Assembly (NCBI RefSeq): GCF_001664485.1
Contig: NZ_CP013630.1
Coordinates: 65,001 to 129,000, forward strand
Direction of reading: 5' to 3'
DNA from: Rhizobium sp. N324
GTDB taxonomy: Bacteria; Pseudomonadota; Alphaproteobacteria; Rhizobiales; Rhizobiaceae
DNA: 64,000 nt
This document shows positions 18,769 to 27,560 of the stretch, piece after piece. Numbering within the stretch: the stretch's first letter is position 1; each line of letters opens with the position of its first letter. Below the pieces are notes generated by a model. That model did not search any database. It saw only the letters and a list, made by a program, of their open reading frames with translations, and was not told where the DNA came from. The translations under genes and the position numbers were made by a program.

Positions 18769-19752
18769 ATGCCCCGCTACATTCTGGTTACCGGCGGCGC
18801 CGGTTTCATAGGCAGTCATATCTGCAAAACGCTGGCGCGTGCCGGCATGGTCCCGGTCACCTATGACAATCTGTCGACAGGGCATGCCGACAGTGTCCGC
18901 TGGGGGCCGCTCATCCGGGCCGACCTCGCCGATGCGGCGACGCTGCGCCGGACGCTCGCGGAGTTTTCGCCCGATTGTGTCATCCATTGCGGCGCCAATG
19001 CCTATGTCGGCGAATCCGTCGAGATGCCCAGGAAATATTACCGCAACAACGTCGTCGGCAGCCTGACGCTGCTGGAGGCCTGCCTCGACCAGGATATCGA
19101 ACGGATCGTCTTCTCGAGCAGCTGCGCCACCTATGGCGTCCCCGCCTCCCTGCCGATACTGGAGGAAACGCCACAGCAACCGGTCAATCCCTACGGCCGC
19201 ACCAAACTGATCTTCGAGATGGCGCTCGAAGATTTTGCCGCTGCCTACGGGATCCGCTTTGCCGCGCTGCGTTATTTCAATGCGGCCGGCGCCGATCCGG
19301 AGGGGGAGCTTGCCGAGCGCCACCAGCCCGAGACCCATCTCATCCCTCGCGCCCTTCTCGCTGCCGCCGGCAGGCTGGAGCGGCTCGATATCTTCGGCAC
19401 CGATTATCCCACCGAAGATGGAACCTGTGTGCGCGACTATATTCATGTCAGCGATCTCGCACAGGCCCATCTTGCCGCCGTCAATCATCTGATGGCCGAT
19501 GGCGGCTCGCTCAGCGTCAATCTCGGTTCCGGCCGGGGCACCTCGGTGCGCGAGATCCTCGAAGCCATCCATCGGGTGACCGGCCTTGAAGTTCCCGTCC
19601 GGTATCGCCCCCGTCGGGCCGGCGATCCGCCGATCCTCTTTGCCGACACGGCAAGAGCGGAGGCCGAACTCGGCTTCACGCCGGCGCTTTCGGATATCGA
19701 TACGATCATCCGCACCGCAGGTCCCACTTTCGGGTTGAAGGTGAGCGCATGA
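18769..19752 (+). CDS. galE: UDP-glucose 4-epimerase
   Basis: A 327-aa extended SDR. It has TGGAGFIGSH at residues 8-17, SSCATYG near 117-123, and catalytic Tyr142 and Lys146 in YGRTK. The C-terminal half has RYFNAAGAD, PTEDGTCVRDYIHVSDLA and RPRRAGDP. These are diagnostic of GalE, which interconverts UDP-glucose and UDP-galactose. The gene starts one base after the upstream stop and overlaps the GT2 gene by four bases (ATGA), so it is translationally coupled. It is probably a dedicated copy for this polysaccharide rather than the housekeeping one. Confidence 0.92.
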   Translation: MPRYILVTGGAGFIGSHICKTLARAGMVPVTYDNLSTGHADSVRWGPLIRADLADAATLRRTLAEFSPDCVIHCGANAYVGESVEMPRKYYRNNVVGSLTLLEACLDQDIERIVFSSSCATYGVPASLPILEETPQQPVNPYGRTKLIFEMALEDFAAAYGIRFAALRYFNAAGADPEGELAERHQPETHLIPRALLAAAGRLERLDIFGTDYPTEDGTCVRDYIHVSDLAQAHLAAVNHLMADGGSLSVNLGSGRGTSVREILEAIHRVTGLEVPVRYRPRRAGDPPILFADTARAEAELGFTPALSDIDTIIRTAGPTFGLKVSA

Positions 19753-21617
19753 GCATTGGTTCGGCAATCGACCACCGTGCCAGGACGGCGAAAGCCGCCG
19801 CCGCAGATACATTCGATCCAGTTTTTACCGGTTGGAAGCGCGCCGCCTACAGCCTCGGCATTCTCTGCTGGCTGACCGCACTCGGCTATTTCTGGATCTG
19901 GTGGTGCCAGTCGGCTCACATCATTTCCTGGACCGCCTTCGTGCTCATCACCCTCGTGCTGGGCTGGATCACCCTCGTCCCGGCCTATTTCATCCTGATC
20001 TTCCTCGACGCGCGGACGGTCAGCCCGCGTGCGCGGCTGCCGGAGGGGCGGGTGGCGATGGTGGTCACCAAGGCGCCGTCCGAGCCCTTTGCCGTCGTCC
20101 GTGCCACGCTGCAGGCGATGCTCGACCAGGTCGGCGTCGATTTCGATGTCTGGCTGGCCGACGAGGATCCGTCGGAGGAGACCAGACGCTGGTGCGCCGA
20201 GCGCGGCGTGCTGATCTCCACCCGAAAAGGGGTGGCGGACTATCATCGCGCGACCTGGCCACGCAGGACGCGCTGCAAGGAAGGCAACCTCGCCTATTTC
20301 TACGACCATTTCGGCTATGCGCGTTACGATTTCGTCGCCCAGTTCGATGCCGATCATGTGCCGACGCCGACCTATCTCCGCGAGGTCCTGCGCCCCTTCG
20401 CCGACCCCGGCATCGGCTATGTCTCGGCGCCCAGCATCTGCGATGCGAATGCGGCTGCGAGCTGGGCCGCGCGCGGCCGGCTCTATGCCGAGGCCAGCCT
20501 GCACGGTTCGCTGCAGACGGGTTACAACAATGGCTGGGCGCCGCTCTGCATCGGCTCGCATTATGCGGTTCGCACTTCGGCGCTGCGTGAGATCGGCGGA
20601 CTCGGCCCCGAGCTTGCCGAAGACCATTCGACGACGCTGATGATGAATGCCGGCGGCTGGCGTGGCGTGCATGCCGTCGATGCGATCGCTCACGGCGACG
20701 GCCCGGCGAATTTTGCCGACCTCGTCGTCCAGGAATTCCAGTGGTCGCGCAGTCTCGTCACCATTCTGCTGCAACATTCCAGCCGCTACATCGCCCATCT
20801 GCCGTGGCGGCTGAAATTTCAGTTCGTGTTTTCGCAGCTGTGGTATCCGCTCTTTTCCGCTTTCATGGCGGTGATGTTCCTGCTGCCGGTTGCCGCCCTG
20901 CTGACGGGCCATGTCTTCGTCAACGTCACCTATCCGGATTTTCTGCTGCATTTCGTGCCGATCTCGGTCGTGTTGACGCTGTTTTCCGTTTTCTGGCGGG
21001 CGACGGGAACCTTCAGGCCGTATGATGCAAAACTGTTCGGCTGGGAGGGGCTGGCCTTCATCTTCCTGCGCTGGCCATGGTCGCTTGCCGGCAGCCTGGC
21101 GGCCGTGCGCGATCATATCTCCGGTTCCTTCGTCGATTTCCGCATCACGCCGAAGGGAAAGCAGCAACAGCATTCTCTGCCGCTGCGCGTCGTTGCGCCC
21201 TATATCGTACTCGCCGGGCTTTGCGCCGTCGCCATGGCGCTCGCCAGCGAAGCCGCCGCCGCTCAGGGTTTCTATATTTTCGCCGCGATAAACCTCTCGA
21301 TCTATCTGTCGGTGACGATGCTGATCGTCGTTCGCCATGCCATCGAGAACGGTCTGCCGCTGCTGCCGCAATCGCACGGGCTGCGGTTCGCGACCGCCAT
21401 GGGGCTTGCCATTTGGCTTACCGGCGGCATGCAGCTGGGCAGCCATGGCCTGCGCAGCCTCGAAGCCCTTTCCCACGGCCAGCCATTCGTCAGCTTCACC
21501 GAAACGCAATTCGCCGTGGCCGGTGCCGGTCTCGGCGGCGGCAAAACCAGGATCACGAAATTCCGTCTCAAATGGAATGGGTTCGGCAACATGGGACGGG
21601 ACCAACAGGGTGTCTGA
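19749..21617 (+). CDS. Processive family 2 glycosyltransferase (cellulose-synthase-like), membrane protein
   Basis: A 622-aa protein. Two N-terminal membrane helices (about 34-52 and 58-86) come first. The catalytic GT2 domain carries acidic motif DED (138-140), DAD (200-202) and EDH (291-293), and QEFQW (328-332) stands in place of the usual QxxRW. Several C-terminal membrane helices follow (from about 355), as in bacterial cellulose/glucomannan synthase-like enzymes that polymerise and export a beta-glycan across the inner membrane. No PilZ domain is visible. The operon context (nucleotide-sugar enzymes, GH26-like hydrolase) would fit a mannose- or glucose-containing glycan. A polar glucomannan locus (gmsA) is known in R. 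leguminosarum, but identity with it cannot be shown here. Confidence 0.9.
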   Translation: MSIGSAIDHRARTAKAAAADTFDPVFTGWKRAAYSLGILCWLTALGYFWIWWCQSAHIISWTAFVLITLVLGWITLVPAYFILIFLDARTVSPRARLPEGRVAMVVTKAPSEPFAVVRATLQAMLDQVGVDFDVWLADEDPSEETRRWCAERGVLISTRKGVADYHRATWPRRTRCKEGNLAYFYDHFGYARYDFVAQFDADHVPTPTYLREVLRPFADPGIGYVSAPSICDANAAASWAARGRLYAEASLHGSLQTGYNNGWAPLCIGSHYAVRTSALREIGGLGPELAEDHSTTLMMNAGGWRGVHAVDAIAHGDGPANFADLVVQEFQWSRSLVTILLQHSSRYIAHLPWRLKFQFVFSQLWYPLFSAFMAVMFLLPVAALLTGHVFVNVTYPDFLLHFVPISVVLTLFSVFWRATGTFRPYDAKLFGWEGLAFIFLRWPWSLAGSLAAVRDHISGSFVDFRITPKGKQQQHSLPLRVVAPYIVLAGLCAVAMALASEAAAAQGFYIFAAINLSIYLSVTMLIVVRHAIENGLPLLPQSHGLRFATAMGLAIWLTGGMQLGSHGLRSLEALSHGQPFVSFTETQFAVAGAGLGGGKTRITKFRLKWNGFGNMGRDQQGV

Positions 21618-21654
21618 GCCGGCGGAACCGGCACGTGCCGAACAGGAGGATGTA

Positions 21655-22182
21655 ATGCGTATCGGATCGAAACTTTATGGAGCAGCCCTTGCCCTCGGCC
21701 TGTGCCTGCCGTTGGCGGCACATGGCGCCGAGGCAGCCGGCAAGAAGCCGGCGACGCCGACGCCGCTCAGCGCCTATGAGCTCTACCGCATCTATGGCGA
21801 CAAGACCTGGGTCTGGAATACCGGCGGCGGCCGTTTCTCGGATGACGGCCGGCGGTTCGTCGCCTGGGTGAACGACAAGGGCAAGCAGTCCTTTGCCGAA
21901 GGCAAGTGGGTGGTCGACGATCTCGGCCAGCTCTGCATGCGCGCCACCTGGACGAATGCCGAAGGTGCGGCCCGCGCCAGCACCTGTTTCGGCCACCGCA
22001 AGATCGGCAGCACGATCTATCAGCGGCGCCAGCCGGACGGCAATTGGTACGTTTTCCGTCATGCGTCGGTGCGCGGCGATGACGAGTTTCTCAAGCTCGT
22101 TTCCATGGATTCGGTCAGCGACAAGGCGCGCGACCTGAAGCAGGTCCTGCTGAGCCAGGAAGTAGCCCGAAAAGGAGGGTGA
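21655..22182 (+). CDS. DUF995 family secreted protein
   Basis: A 175-aa protein with a signal peptide (MRIGSKLYGAALALGLCLPLAAHGAEA) and a DUF995-type body: LYRIYGDKTWVWNTGGGRFSDDGRRFVAW, GKWVVDDLGQLCMRATW, ASTCFGHRK and GNWYVFRH. Two cysteines flank the core and may pair. The family is common in rhizobia and lacks a proven function; it is thought to be periplasmic. ATG 21655 has AGGAGGA upstream. It lies between the glycosyltransferase and the hydrolase in the same operon, so a role in glycan export or assembly is likely but inferred. Confidence 0.85.
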   Translation: MRIGSKLYGAALALGLCLPLAAHGAEAAGKKPATPTPLSAYELYRIYGDKTWVWNTGGGRFSDDGRRFVAWVNDKGKQSFAEGKWVVDDLGQLCMRATWTNAEGAARASTCFGHRKIGSTIYQRRQPDGNWYVFRHASVRGDDEFLKLVSMDSVSDKARDLKQVLLSQEVARKGG

Positions 22183-22185
22183 GCC

Positions 22186-23154
22186 GTGAAGAAGCTGATG
22201 AAAAAAAACCTCTCGACCGCAGCGATGGCACTGCTCCTGCTGTGTGCCGCGGATATGCCTGGCCGAAGCGAGATGCAATATGCCGGCATTGCCCCGAACT
22301 CGGCGGCAGGCGTCCAGACGATTATCGACAAACGCCCCGTCCTTCATGCCGACGGCATCAAGTTCGGCGCCTACGATCCGCATGGCGATTTTGGTGCACA
22401 AGCCAATGTGGCAACCGAAGCCCTGTTCCTGCCCTGGGAGGACGTCGATCTGGAGACGCTGCGCGTGGCCGATGCCTACGCGCAGGCCAGGGGCCGCAAT
22501 CTGCTGATTACAGTGGAACCGTGGTCCTGGGACGTCGACTGGCGGCTGACCTCCGCCGAGCTTCGCCGGAAGGTCCTGCGCGGTGATTACGATGTCAACA
22601 TGCGGGCGATCGCGCAAATGATATCCCAGCTGAAAAGCCCGGTAATCGTCCGCTGGGGCCAGGAGATGGAGGACAAGTCGGGGCGGTTCTCATGGTCCGG
22701 GTGGAATCCGCGCGATTATATCACCGCCTACAAGCGGATGATGGATATCGTCCGCCAGGAGGCGCCGGGCACTGAAATCATGTGGTCGCCGAAGGGCGAG
22801 CCGGGCTTGCAGGACTATTATCCCGGCGACGATTATGTTGATCTCGTCGGTCTCTCGGTCTTTGGCCTGGAACGCTACGATGAGCTTGCCTACGACAAGC
22901 ACCGGACATTCTCCGAAGCGCTGAAGCAGGGTTACGATCTGGTCGCCGGCTACGGCAAGCCGATCTGGGTGGCGGAGCTCGGTTATGAAGGCGGCGACGC
23001 CTATGTCAGGCCCTGGATCGAAACCGCGACGCTGAAGCAGAGCGCCTTTCCGAATTTGCGGGAAGTCGTCTATTTCAACGATCGGGATGTGCATGCCTGG
23101 CCGTTCGATCTCGGCCGGCCGGACTGGCGCGTCGTCGAAAGCCTGGCCAACTGA
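22186..23154 (+). CDS. GH26-like glycoside hydrolase (endo-mannanase/glucanase fold)
   Basis: A 322-aa protein with an N-terminal signal segment (NLSTAAMALLLLCAADMPGRS). The TIM-barrel body has the acid/base site in VIVRWGQEMED (Glu160) and the nucleophile in PIWVAELGYEGG (Glu264). Spacing and flanking residues match GH26-type clan GH-A enzymes, whose members cut beta-mannans and related glucans. As the last gene of a synthase operon, it is more likely to trim or release the nascent polymer than to feed the cell, as BcsZ does for cellulose. GTG 22186 is preceded by AAAGGAGGGT and lies three bases after the previous stop; ATG 22198 is possible. Confidence 0.82.
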   Translation: MKKLMKKNLSTAAMALLLLCAADMPGRSEMQYAGIAPNSAAGVQTIIDKRPVLHADGIKFGAYDPHGDFGAQANVATEALFLPWEDVDLETLRVADAYAQARGRNLLITVEPWSWDVDWRLTSAELRRKVLRGDYDVNMRAIAQMISQLKSPVIVRWGQEMEDKSGRFSWSGWNPRDYITAYKRMMDIVRQEAPGTEIMWSPKGEPGLQDYYPGDDYVDLVGLSVFGLERYDELAYDKHRTFSEALKQGYDLVAGYGKPIWVAELGYEGGDAYVRPWIETATLKQSAFPNLREVVYFNDRDVHAWPFDLGRPDWRVVESLAN

Positions 23155-23167
23155 CGGCCCGGAAAGA

Positions 23168-23197
23168 GAGAGGCCCGCCGGGGTTTGCGGGCCTCTC
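23168..23197. terminator. Bidirectional terminator between converging genes
   Basis: A perfect 11-bp stem (GAGAGGCCCGC / GCGGGCCTCTC) with an 8-nt loop lies between the GH26-like gene on the plus strand and the solute-binding protein gene on the minus strand. No long T tract follows on either side, but the stem is strong and well placed. Confidence 0.7.
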
Positions 23198-23217
23198 CTC
23201 TCATGTCAGGCGATCGA

Positions 23218-24504
23218 TCATCCTTTGAGCGTCGCCTTACCCTCTTCGATGAGCCGGGTCGCCGCATCGGCCGGCGAAACCCGTTCGAAGGCGAGTTCGT
23301 CGCAGATCGGGCGCAGGACGCGCTGGTCGAACTGGGTTGCACCCATCGGCACCGGCGGCGGATATTCGCCGACCTGATCCTTGAGAAGATTGACGTATTT
23401 GACCGTTTCCTGCTCCGTCGGGTTGAGCTGAGGCAGAATGGCTTCACGCACGGCCGGCGACATCGGCACGCCGCGCTCAACGCCGAGGATCTTGCCGGCC
23501 TCGATATCGTTGACGAAAAAGTCGATGAATTTCGCGGCCGCTTCGCCGTTCTTCGTCGTGGCGCCGAGGCTCCAGATCAGCGCAGGGCGGTAATAGTGGC
23601 CCGACGGTCCGCCCTTCTTTTCCCGCGGCAGCATGGTGATGCCGAGCTTGTTCTTGATGATCAGCTGATAGCCGACCATCTGGTTGGAATAAGCCATGCC
23701 GATCACCGATTTGCCGAGACCTAGGCAGTTGGTGTCGATGGTGTTCTGATCGAGCGTCTGGACGTCGGCAGCAACGGTGCCGCCGGCCTTGCGCAGCTTC
23801 TCCCAATAGTCGAACCATTCCGTGGCATCGTCGGCCGTGAAGCCGAGCCCGACGGTTTCCTTGGCAAAGAGGCTCTTGCCGCGCTGGCGCAGCCAGGCGT
23901 CGAACACATAGGCGTAGCGGGCTGCATAGGGTCCTCCGCTCTTGCCGGAAGACTTGGTGAGTTCGACGGCGAGCTTGGCATACTCCTCCCAGGTAAGGTC
24001 GGGTGTCGGCAGCGGAATGCCCGCCTTTTCGAATTCGACGGTGTCGAAGAACATCGAGAAGGAGTTGAGGCCGAGGCCGACACCATAGAGTTTGCCGTCG
24101 ATGGTGGTCAGTTTCAGCATGTCGGCGCCGAAGGACTGGACCTTCAGCGTCGAGGGGACGAATTCGTCGAGCGGCAGGCAGGCGCCGCGCTTGGAATAAT
24201 CGGAGATCGTTCCCGGCTCGAGCTGGAAGACGTCGGCGATGGCGCGGCCGGCCATCTGGGTGGCGAGCTTCGTCCAGTAGCCGTCGCCCGAAAGCGATTC
24301 ACCGACGATCGTGACGCCTGAAGTCTTTGATTGATAGAGCTTGGCGACGTCGAGCGTGCGCTTGGCACGGTCGTTCGAGCCCCACCACATGGCGCGCAGC
24401 GATACGCCTTCGGCAAAAGCCGGAATGGCGCTTCCGGCGCCAAAGGCGAGGCCGGCGGCTGCTCCGGCTGAACCCATCAGAAATGAACGGCGGTTGACCT
24501 GCAT
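23218..24504 (-). CDS. Sugar ABC transporter substrate-binding protein (orphan CUT1 type)
   Basis: A 428-aa protein with a twin-arginine-like signal (NRRSFLMGSAGAAAG, cleavage after PAFA) and a family 1 solute-binding body (LRAMWWGSNDRAKRT, YWTKLATQMAGR, DVFQLEPG, LYGVGLGLNS, FDAWLRQRGKSLF). Binding proteins of this type capture sugars in the periplasm for CUT1 permeases. It has the same length and clear collinear similarity to the binding protein at 34091, but no permease gene adjoins it. ATG 24504 has GGAGG upstream. It is divergent from the LacI gene, with palindromes between, so it is probably LacI-regulated. It may share the permease and ATPase encoded at 35384-39428. Confidence 0.92.
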   Translation of the reverse strand: MQVNRRSFLMGSAGAAAGLAFGAGSAIPAFAEGVSLRAMWWGSNDRAKRTLDVAKLYQSKTSGVTIVGESLSGDGYWTKLATQMAGRAIADVFQLEPGTISDYSKRGACLPLDEFVPSTLKVQSFGADMLKLTTIDGKLYGVGLGLNSFSMFFDTVEFEKAGIPLPTPDLTWEEYAKLAVELTKSSGKSGGPYAARYAYVFDAWLRQRGKSLFAKETVGLGFTADDATEWFDYWEKLRKAGGTVAADVQTLDQNTIDTNCLGLGKSVIGMAYSNQMVGYQLIIKNKLGITMLPREKKGGPSGHYYRPALIWSLGATTKNGEAAAKFIDFFVNDIEAGKILGVERGVPMSPAVREAILPQLNPTEQETVKYVNLLKDQVGEYPPPVPMGATQFDQRVLRPICDELAFERVSPADAATRLIEEGKATLKG

Positions 24505-24593
24505 GATATCCTCCTTGCCCCAATATGCCCGCTGCCATCCTCCAACGGCGTTTGCAGACATGTCCTCACTGAGAGTACGCAAAAAAATAATCA

Positions 24594-24620
24594 TTGCAAG
24601 AAATAACGAATATCTTGCAA
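24594..24620. promoter_or_regulatory. Inverted repeat, likely LacI-family operator
   Basis: TTGCAAGA at 24594-24601 and TCTTGCAA at 24613-24620 form a perfect 8-bp inverted repeat with an 11-nt spacer. It lies between the divergent binding-protein gene (24504) and the LacI gene (24649), where an autoregulatory operator is expected. The TGCAA half-sites recur in the next palindrome. Confidence 0.55.
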
Positions 24621-24627
24621 ATTTGCA
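24616..24627. promoter_or_regulatory. Palindrome TGCAAATTTGCA, candidate operator
   Basis: A perfect 12-bp palindrome overlaps the right arm of the 24594-24620 inverted repeat and is followed by two more TTGC(A/T) half-sites before the LacI start codon. Regulators of the LacI family usually bind such even-spaced palindromes with central symmetry. Confidence 0.5.
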
Positions 24628-24648
24628 TAAATTGCATAAGCTTTGCCT

Positions 24649-25707
24649 ATGAAGAACGAAAAAATCGGGAACGACGAGAAAATCAGACGGCCGCGTCAGG
24701 CCGATATCGCCACATTGGCCGGCGTCTCCGTCTCCACGGTGTCGCGGGTTCTTGCCAATGAACCCGGCATCAGCGAAACCGTGCGCCGCCAGATCTTGAA
24801 GGTGGCGGCCGAGCATGGTTATCCGGTCAAATCTGCGACTGAAGCCGTGGCCGGCGGGCTGGCGCTGATCGCCAGCGACGGCGTCACCGGCGGCCTCAGC
24901 GTCTTTTATGAAGCCATCGTCGAGGGGCTGCGCGCCGGCGCCGCCGAGGCAGGCATGCCCTTCGAAATCCGGATGGTCCGCGAGGATCGCACGACGCCGG
25001 ACGCCGTGCGCGACTATATGCAGGCAGCAGGCGCCGAAGGGCTCTTTCTCGTCGGCATCGATCCGAACGAGACCCTGCGCGGCTGGCTGCGGGACACCAT
25101 GACGCCCGCCGTTCTCGTCAACGGCACCGATCCCGGCATGCAATTCGACGGCGTTTCGCCGGCTAATTTCTTCGGCGCCTATCAGGCGACCAGCCGATTG
25201 ATGAAGGCTGGCCATCGCCGCATCCTGCATATGAGCGGCTCCCATCGCCAGACGCTCCGGGAGCGTATCCGCGGTTTCGAGGCGGCGATTGCCGCTGTTC
25301 CTGGCGCCGAAGGTCGTCTCGTATCCATGACGCTGCAGGGCAGCGCCAGCGGCGAGGCCCATGAACGCACGGCCGCGATCCTTGCTGAAGATGCCGGTTT
25401 CACCGCTGCCTTCTGCATGAATGATTTCATCGCCGTCGGCGTGCTGGAGGCCGTCACCGAGGCCGGGCTGCGGGTGCCGCAGGATTTCGCCATCGTCGGC
25501 TTCGATGATCTGCCCTGTGCGCTGATGACCAATCCGCCGCTTTCCACCATGCGCGTCGACCGCGCCGCCCTCGGGCGCGAGGCCATCTCACTGATGCTGT
25601 CCCGTTTCCGCAACAGGACGGCGCCGGCGCGCCACATCTGCCAGGCAGTCGTTCCCGTTCCGGGAGGGACGGTTGCGAGTGCTGAAACCCGTGAGGGAAG
25701 CCGATGA
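24649..25707 (+). CDS. LacI-family transcriptional regulator
   Basis: A 352-aa protein. The N-terminal HTH (RPRQADIATLAGVSVSTVSRVLANEPGISETVRRQILKVAAEHGYPV, about residues 13-60) is followed by a periplasmic-binding-like effector domain (FYEAIVEGLRAGAAEAG, GFDDLPCALMTNPPLSTMRVD). ATG 24649 is favoured over TTG 24643. The gene overlaps the DUF2264 gene by four bases (ATGA) and is divergent from the binding-protein gene. It probably represses both this operon and the divergent gene until a sugar effector binds. Confidence 0.93.
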   Translation: MKNEKIGNDEKIRRPRQADIATLAGVSVSTVSRVLANEPGISETVRRQILKVAAEHGYPVKSATEAVAGGLALIASDGVTGGLSVFYEAIVEGLRAGAAEAGMPFEIRMVREDRTTPDAVRDYMQAAGAEGLFLVGIDPNETLRGWLRDTMTPAVLVNGTDPGMQFDGVSPANFFGAYQATSRLMKAGHRRILHMSGSHRQTLRERIRGFEAAIAAVPGAEGRLVSMTLQGSASGEAHERTAAILAEDAGFTAAFCMNDFIAVGVLEAVTEAGLRVPQDFAIVGFDDLPCALMTNPPLSTMRVDRAALGREAISLMLSRFRNRTAPARHICQAVVPVPGGTVASAETREGSR

Positions 25708-27560
25708 CCTATGATCCCGCCAGCGCCAACCCGCTCGCCGGCAATCCGCTCGAAACCCGCACTGACATGAGCCGGGCTCTGCTTGATTGCTTCGATCCGC
25801 TGCTTGCCTGTTTTTCGAAAGGCAATGCCCGCGTCAGGCTGAGCGGTGCCGCCGCCCATTTCGACCGGGCGGCGGCCGATCTTGAAGGTTTCGCCCGCCC
25901 GCTCTGGGGTTTGGCGCCGCTCGGCGCCGGCAACGGTGATTTCGCCCATTGGCACCGTTTTGCCGAAGGCCTCGCAAACGGCACCGATCCCGCCCATCCG
26001 GAATATTGGGGAACGGTCAATGGCCGCGATCAGCGGATGGTCGAGCTTGCTGCTGTCGGCTTTGCCCTGGCGCTGGTCCCGGAAAAGATCTGGCAGCCGC
26101 TCGATGCGCGCGCCCGCGACAATGTCATCGCCTATCTCAAGCACGCCAGACAGTTCGACTATGCCGACAACAACTGGAAATTCTTCCGCATCTTCGTCGA
26201 TATCGCCCTCGATCGTCTCGGCGCCGATTTCGACCGCAGCCTGACGCGGCAATATCTGGAAGAGCTCGAGGGCTTCTATATCGGCGACGGCTGGTATCGC
26301 GACGGCAACGTACGCCGCATCGATCACTACATTCCCTTCGCCATGCATTTTTACGGGCTGATCTATGCGAAGCTCGTCGACGACGATTACGCGAAGCGCT
26401 ACCGCGAGCGCGCCATCCTCTTCGCCCGGGATTTCCGCCACTGGTTTGCCGCCGACGGCGCCACGATTCCCTTCGGACGCAGCCTGACCTATCGTTTCGC
26501 CTGCGCCGGCTTCTGGTCGGCGCTCGCTTTTGCCGATGTCGAGGCGCTGCCCTGGGGCGAGGTCAAGCATCTCTGCCTGCAGCATCTGCGCTGGTGGCGG
26601 GATAAGCCGATTGCCGATCGCGACGGCGTGCTGTCGATCGGTTTCGGCTATCCGAACCTGCTGATGTCGGAGAGCTACAATTCCGCCGGCTCGCCCTACT
26701 GGGCGTTGAAGGCCTTTCTGCCCCTTGCGATCGCCGAGGATCATCCGTTCTGGACGGCCGAGGAGAAGGCGCCGGAGCCGGCGCCCGCGGTCGTTCCCCA
26801 GCGCCATCCCGGCATGGTGATGATGCGGGCGGGCGGCGACGTCGTGGCCCTGTCCTCCGGCCAGGAAAATCTGCAGATGCGCTTCGGCACGGAAAAATAC
26901 GCGAAATTCGCCTATTCCTCCCGGTACGGCTTCAGCGTCGAATCCGATGAACGCGGCTTTGCGCTTGCCGCTTTCGATTCGATGCTGGCCTTCAGCGATG
27001 ACGGTTTGCACTACCGCGTGCGCGAAACGAATGAGGAAGCGAAGCTCGCCGGTGATGTGCTTCACGCGAAATGGTCACCTTTCCCCGATGTCAGCGTCGA
27101 AAGCTGGCTGGCGCCCGCGGCCCCCTGGCATATCCGTCTCCACCGGATCAGGGCGGCCCGGCCGCTGAGGGTCGCCGAAGGCGGCTTTGCCATCGCCCGC
27201 CGGGATTTCGAACTGGACACGCTGTCGGCGTCGGATGGCGCTGCCTATGCGATCGGCGAAGCCGATTTCACCGGCATTGTCGATCTCGGTTCGTCGGTCA
27301 AACGCGCCGGGCTCGCCCAGAAGGCGCAGCCCAACACCAATGTGATTGTCGCGAAAACCATCGTGCCGCAACTGCGCGGTCAGATTCCGGCCGGCGAAAC
27401 CATCCTGGTGACTGCGGTGCTGGCACTCGGCGATCCCGCCGCCGTCGCATCCGCCTGGACAAAGCCGCCGAAGGCGCCCGATATTGCGGCGCTGGAGGCG
27501 CTGGTGCGGGAAAAGGGCATGACGGTCAGCGCCATCGAAGCGCCGGGTCAGATGCCATGA
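25704..27560 (+). CDS. DUF2264 domain protein (putative carbohydrate-active enzyme)
   Basis: A 618-aa cytoplasmic protein without a signal peptide. The N-terminal about 370 residues match DUF2264 in outline: LLDCFDPLLACFSKGNARVRLSG, FARPLWGLAPL, YWGTVNGRDQRMVELAAVGFALAL, DYADNNWKFFRIFVDIAL, DGWYRDGNVRRIDHYIPFAMHFYGLIYA. An alpha/alpha barrel is expected, followed by a beta-rich C-terminal part. Family members sit in polysaccharide-use loci and resemble lyases or hydrolases in fold, but no activity is established. It overlaps the LacI gene (ATGA) and the next gene (ATGA), so the three are tightly coupled. Confidence 0.88.
   Translation: MTYDPASANPLAGNPLETRTDMSRALLDCFDPLLACFSKGNARVRLSGAAAHFDRAAADLEGFARPLWGLAPLGAGNGDFAHWHRFAEGLANGTDPAHPEYWGTVNGRDQRMVELAAVGFALALVPEKIWQPLDARARDNVIAYLKHARQFDYADNNWKFFRIFVDIALDRLGADFDRSLTRQYLEELEGFYIGDGWYRDGNVRRIDHYIPFAMHFYGLIYAKLVDDDYAKRYRERAILFARDFRHWFAADGATIPFGRSLTYRFACAGFWSALAFADVEALPWGEVKHLCLQHLRWWRDKPIADRDGVLSIGFGYPNLLMSESYNSAGSPYWALKAFLPLAIAEDHPFWTAEEKAPEPAPAVVPQRHPGMVMMRAGGDVVALSSGQENLQMRFGTEKYAKFAYSSRYGFSVESDERGFALAAFDSMLAFSDDGLHYRVRETNEEAKLAGDVLHAKWSPFPDVSVESWLAPAAPWHIRLHRIRAARPLRVAEGGFAIARRDFELDTLSASDGAAYAIGEADFTGIVDLGSSVKRAGLAQKAQPNTNVIVAKTIVPQLRGQIPAGETILVTAVLALGDPAAVASAWTKPPKAPDIAALEALVREKGMTVSAIEAPGQMP

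Noticed and set aside
17742..23154. Cellulose synthase operon (bcs)
   Set aside because: The GT2 lacks a visible PilZ domain, there is no bcsB/bcsC, and the hydrolase resembles GH26, not GH8.
24505..25362. N-terminal extension of the solute-binding protein frame on the minus strand
   Set aside because: It lies opposite the LacI gene, has no signal peptide at its start, and the ATG at 24504 has an ideal ribosome binding site and a twin-arginine signal.
27071..27556. Longer frame for the hydroxyacid dehydrogenase
   Set aside because: Overlaps the DUF2264 coding sequence; the ATG at 27557 gives a normal-length enzyme.
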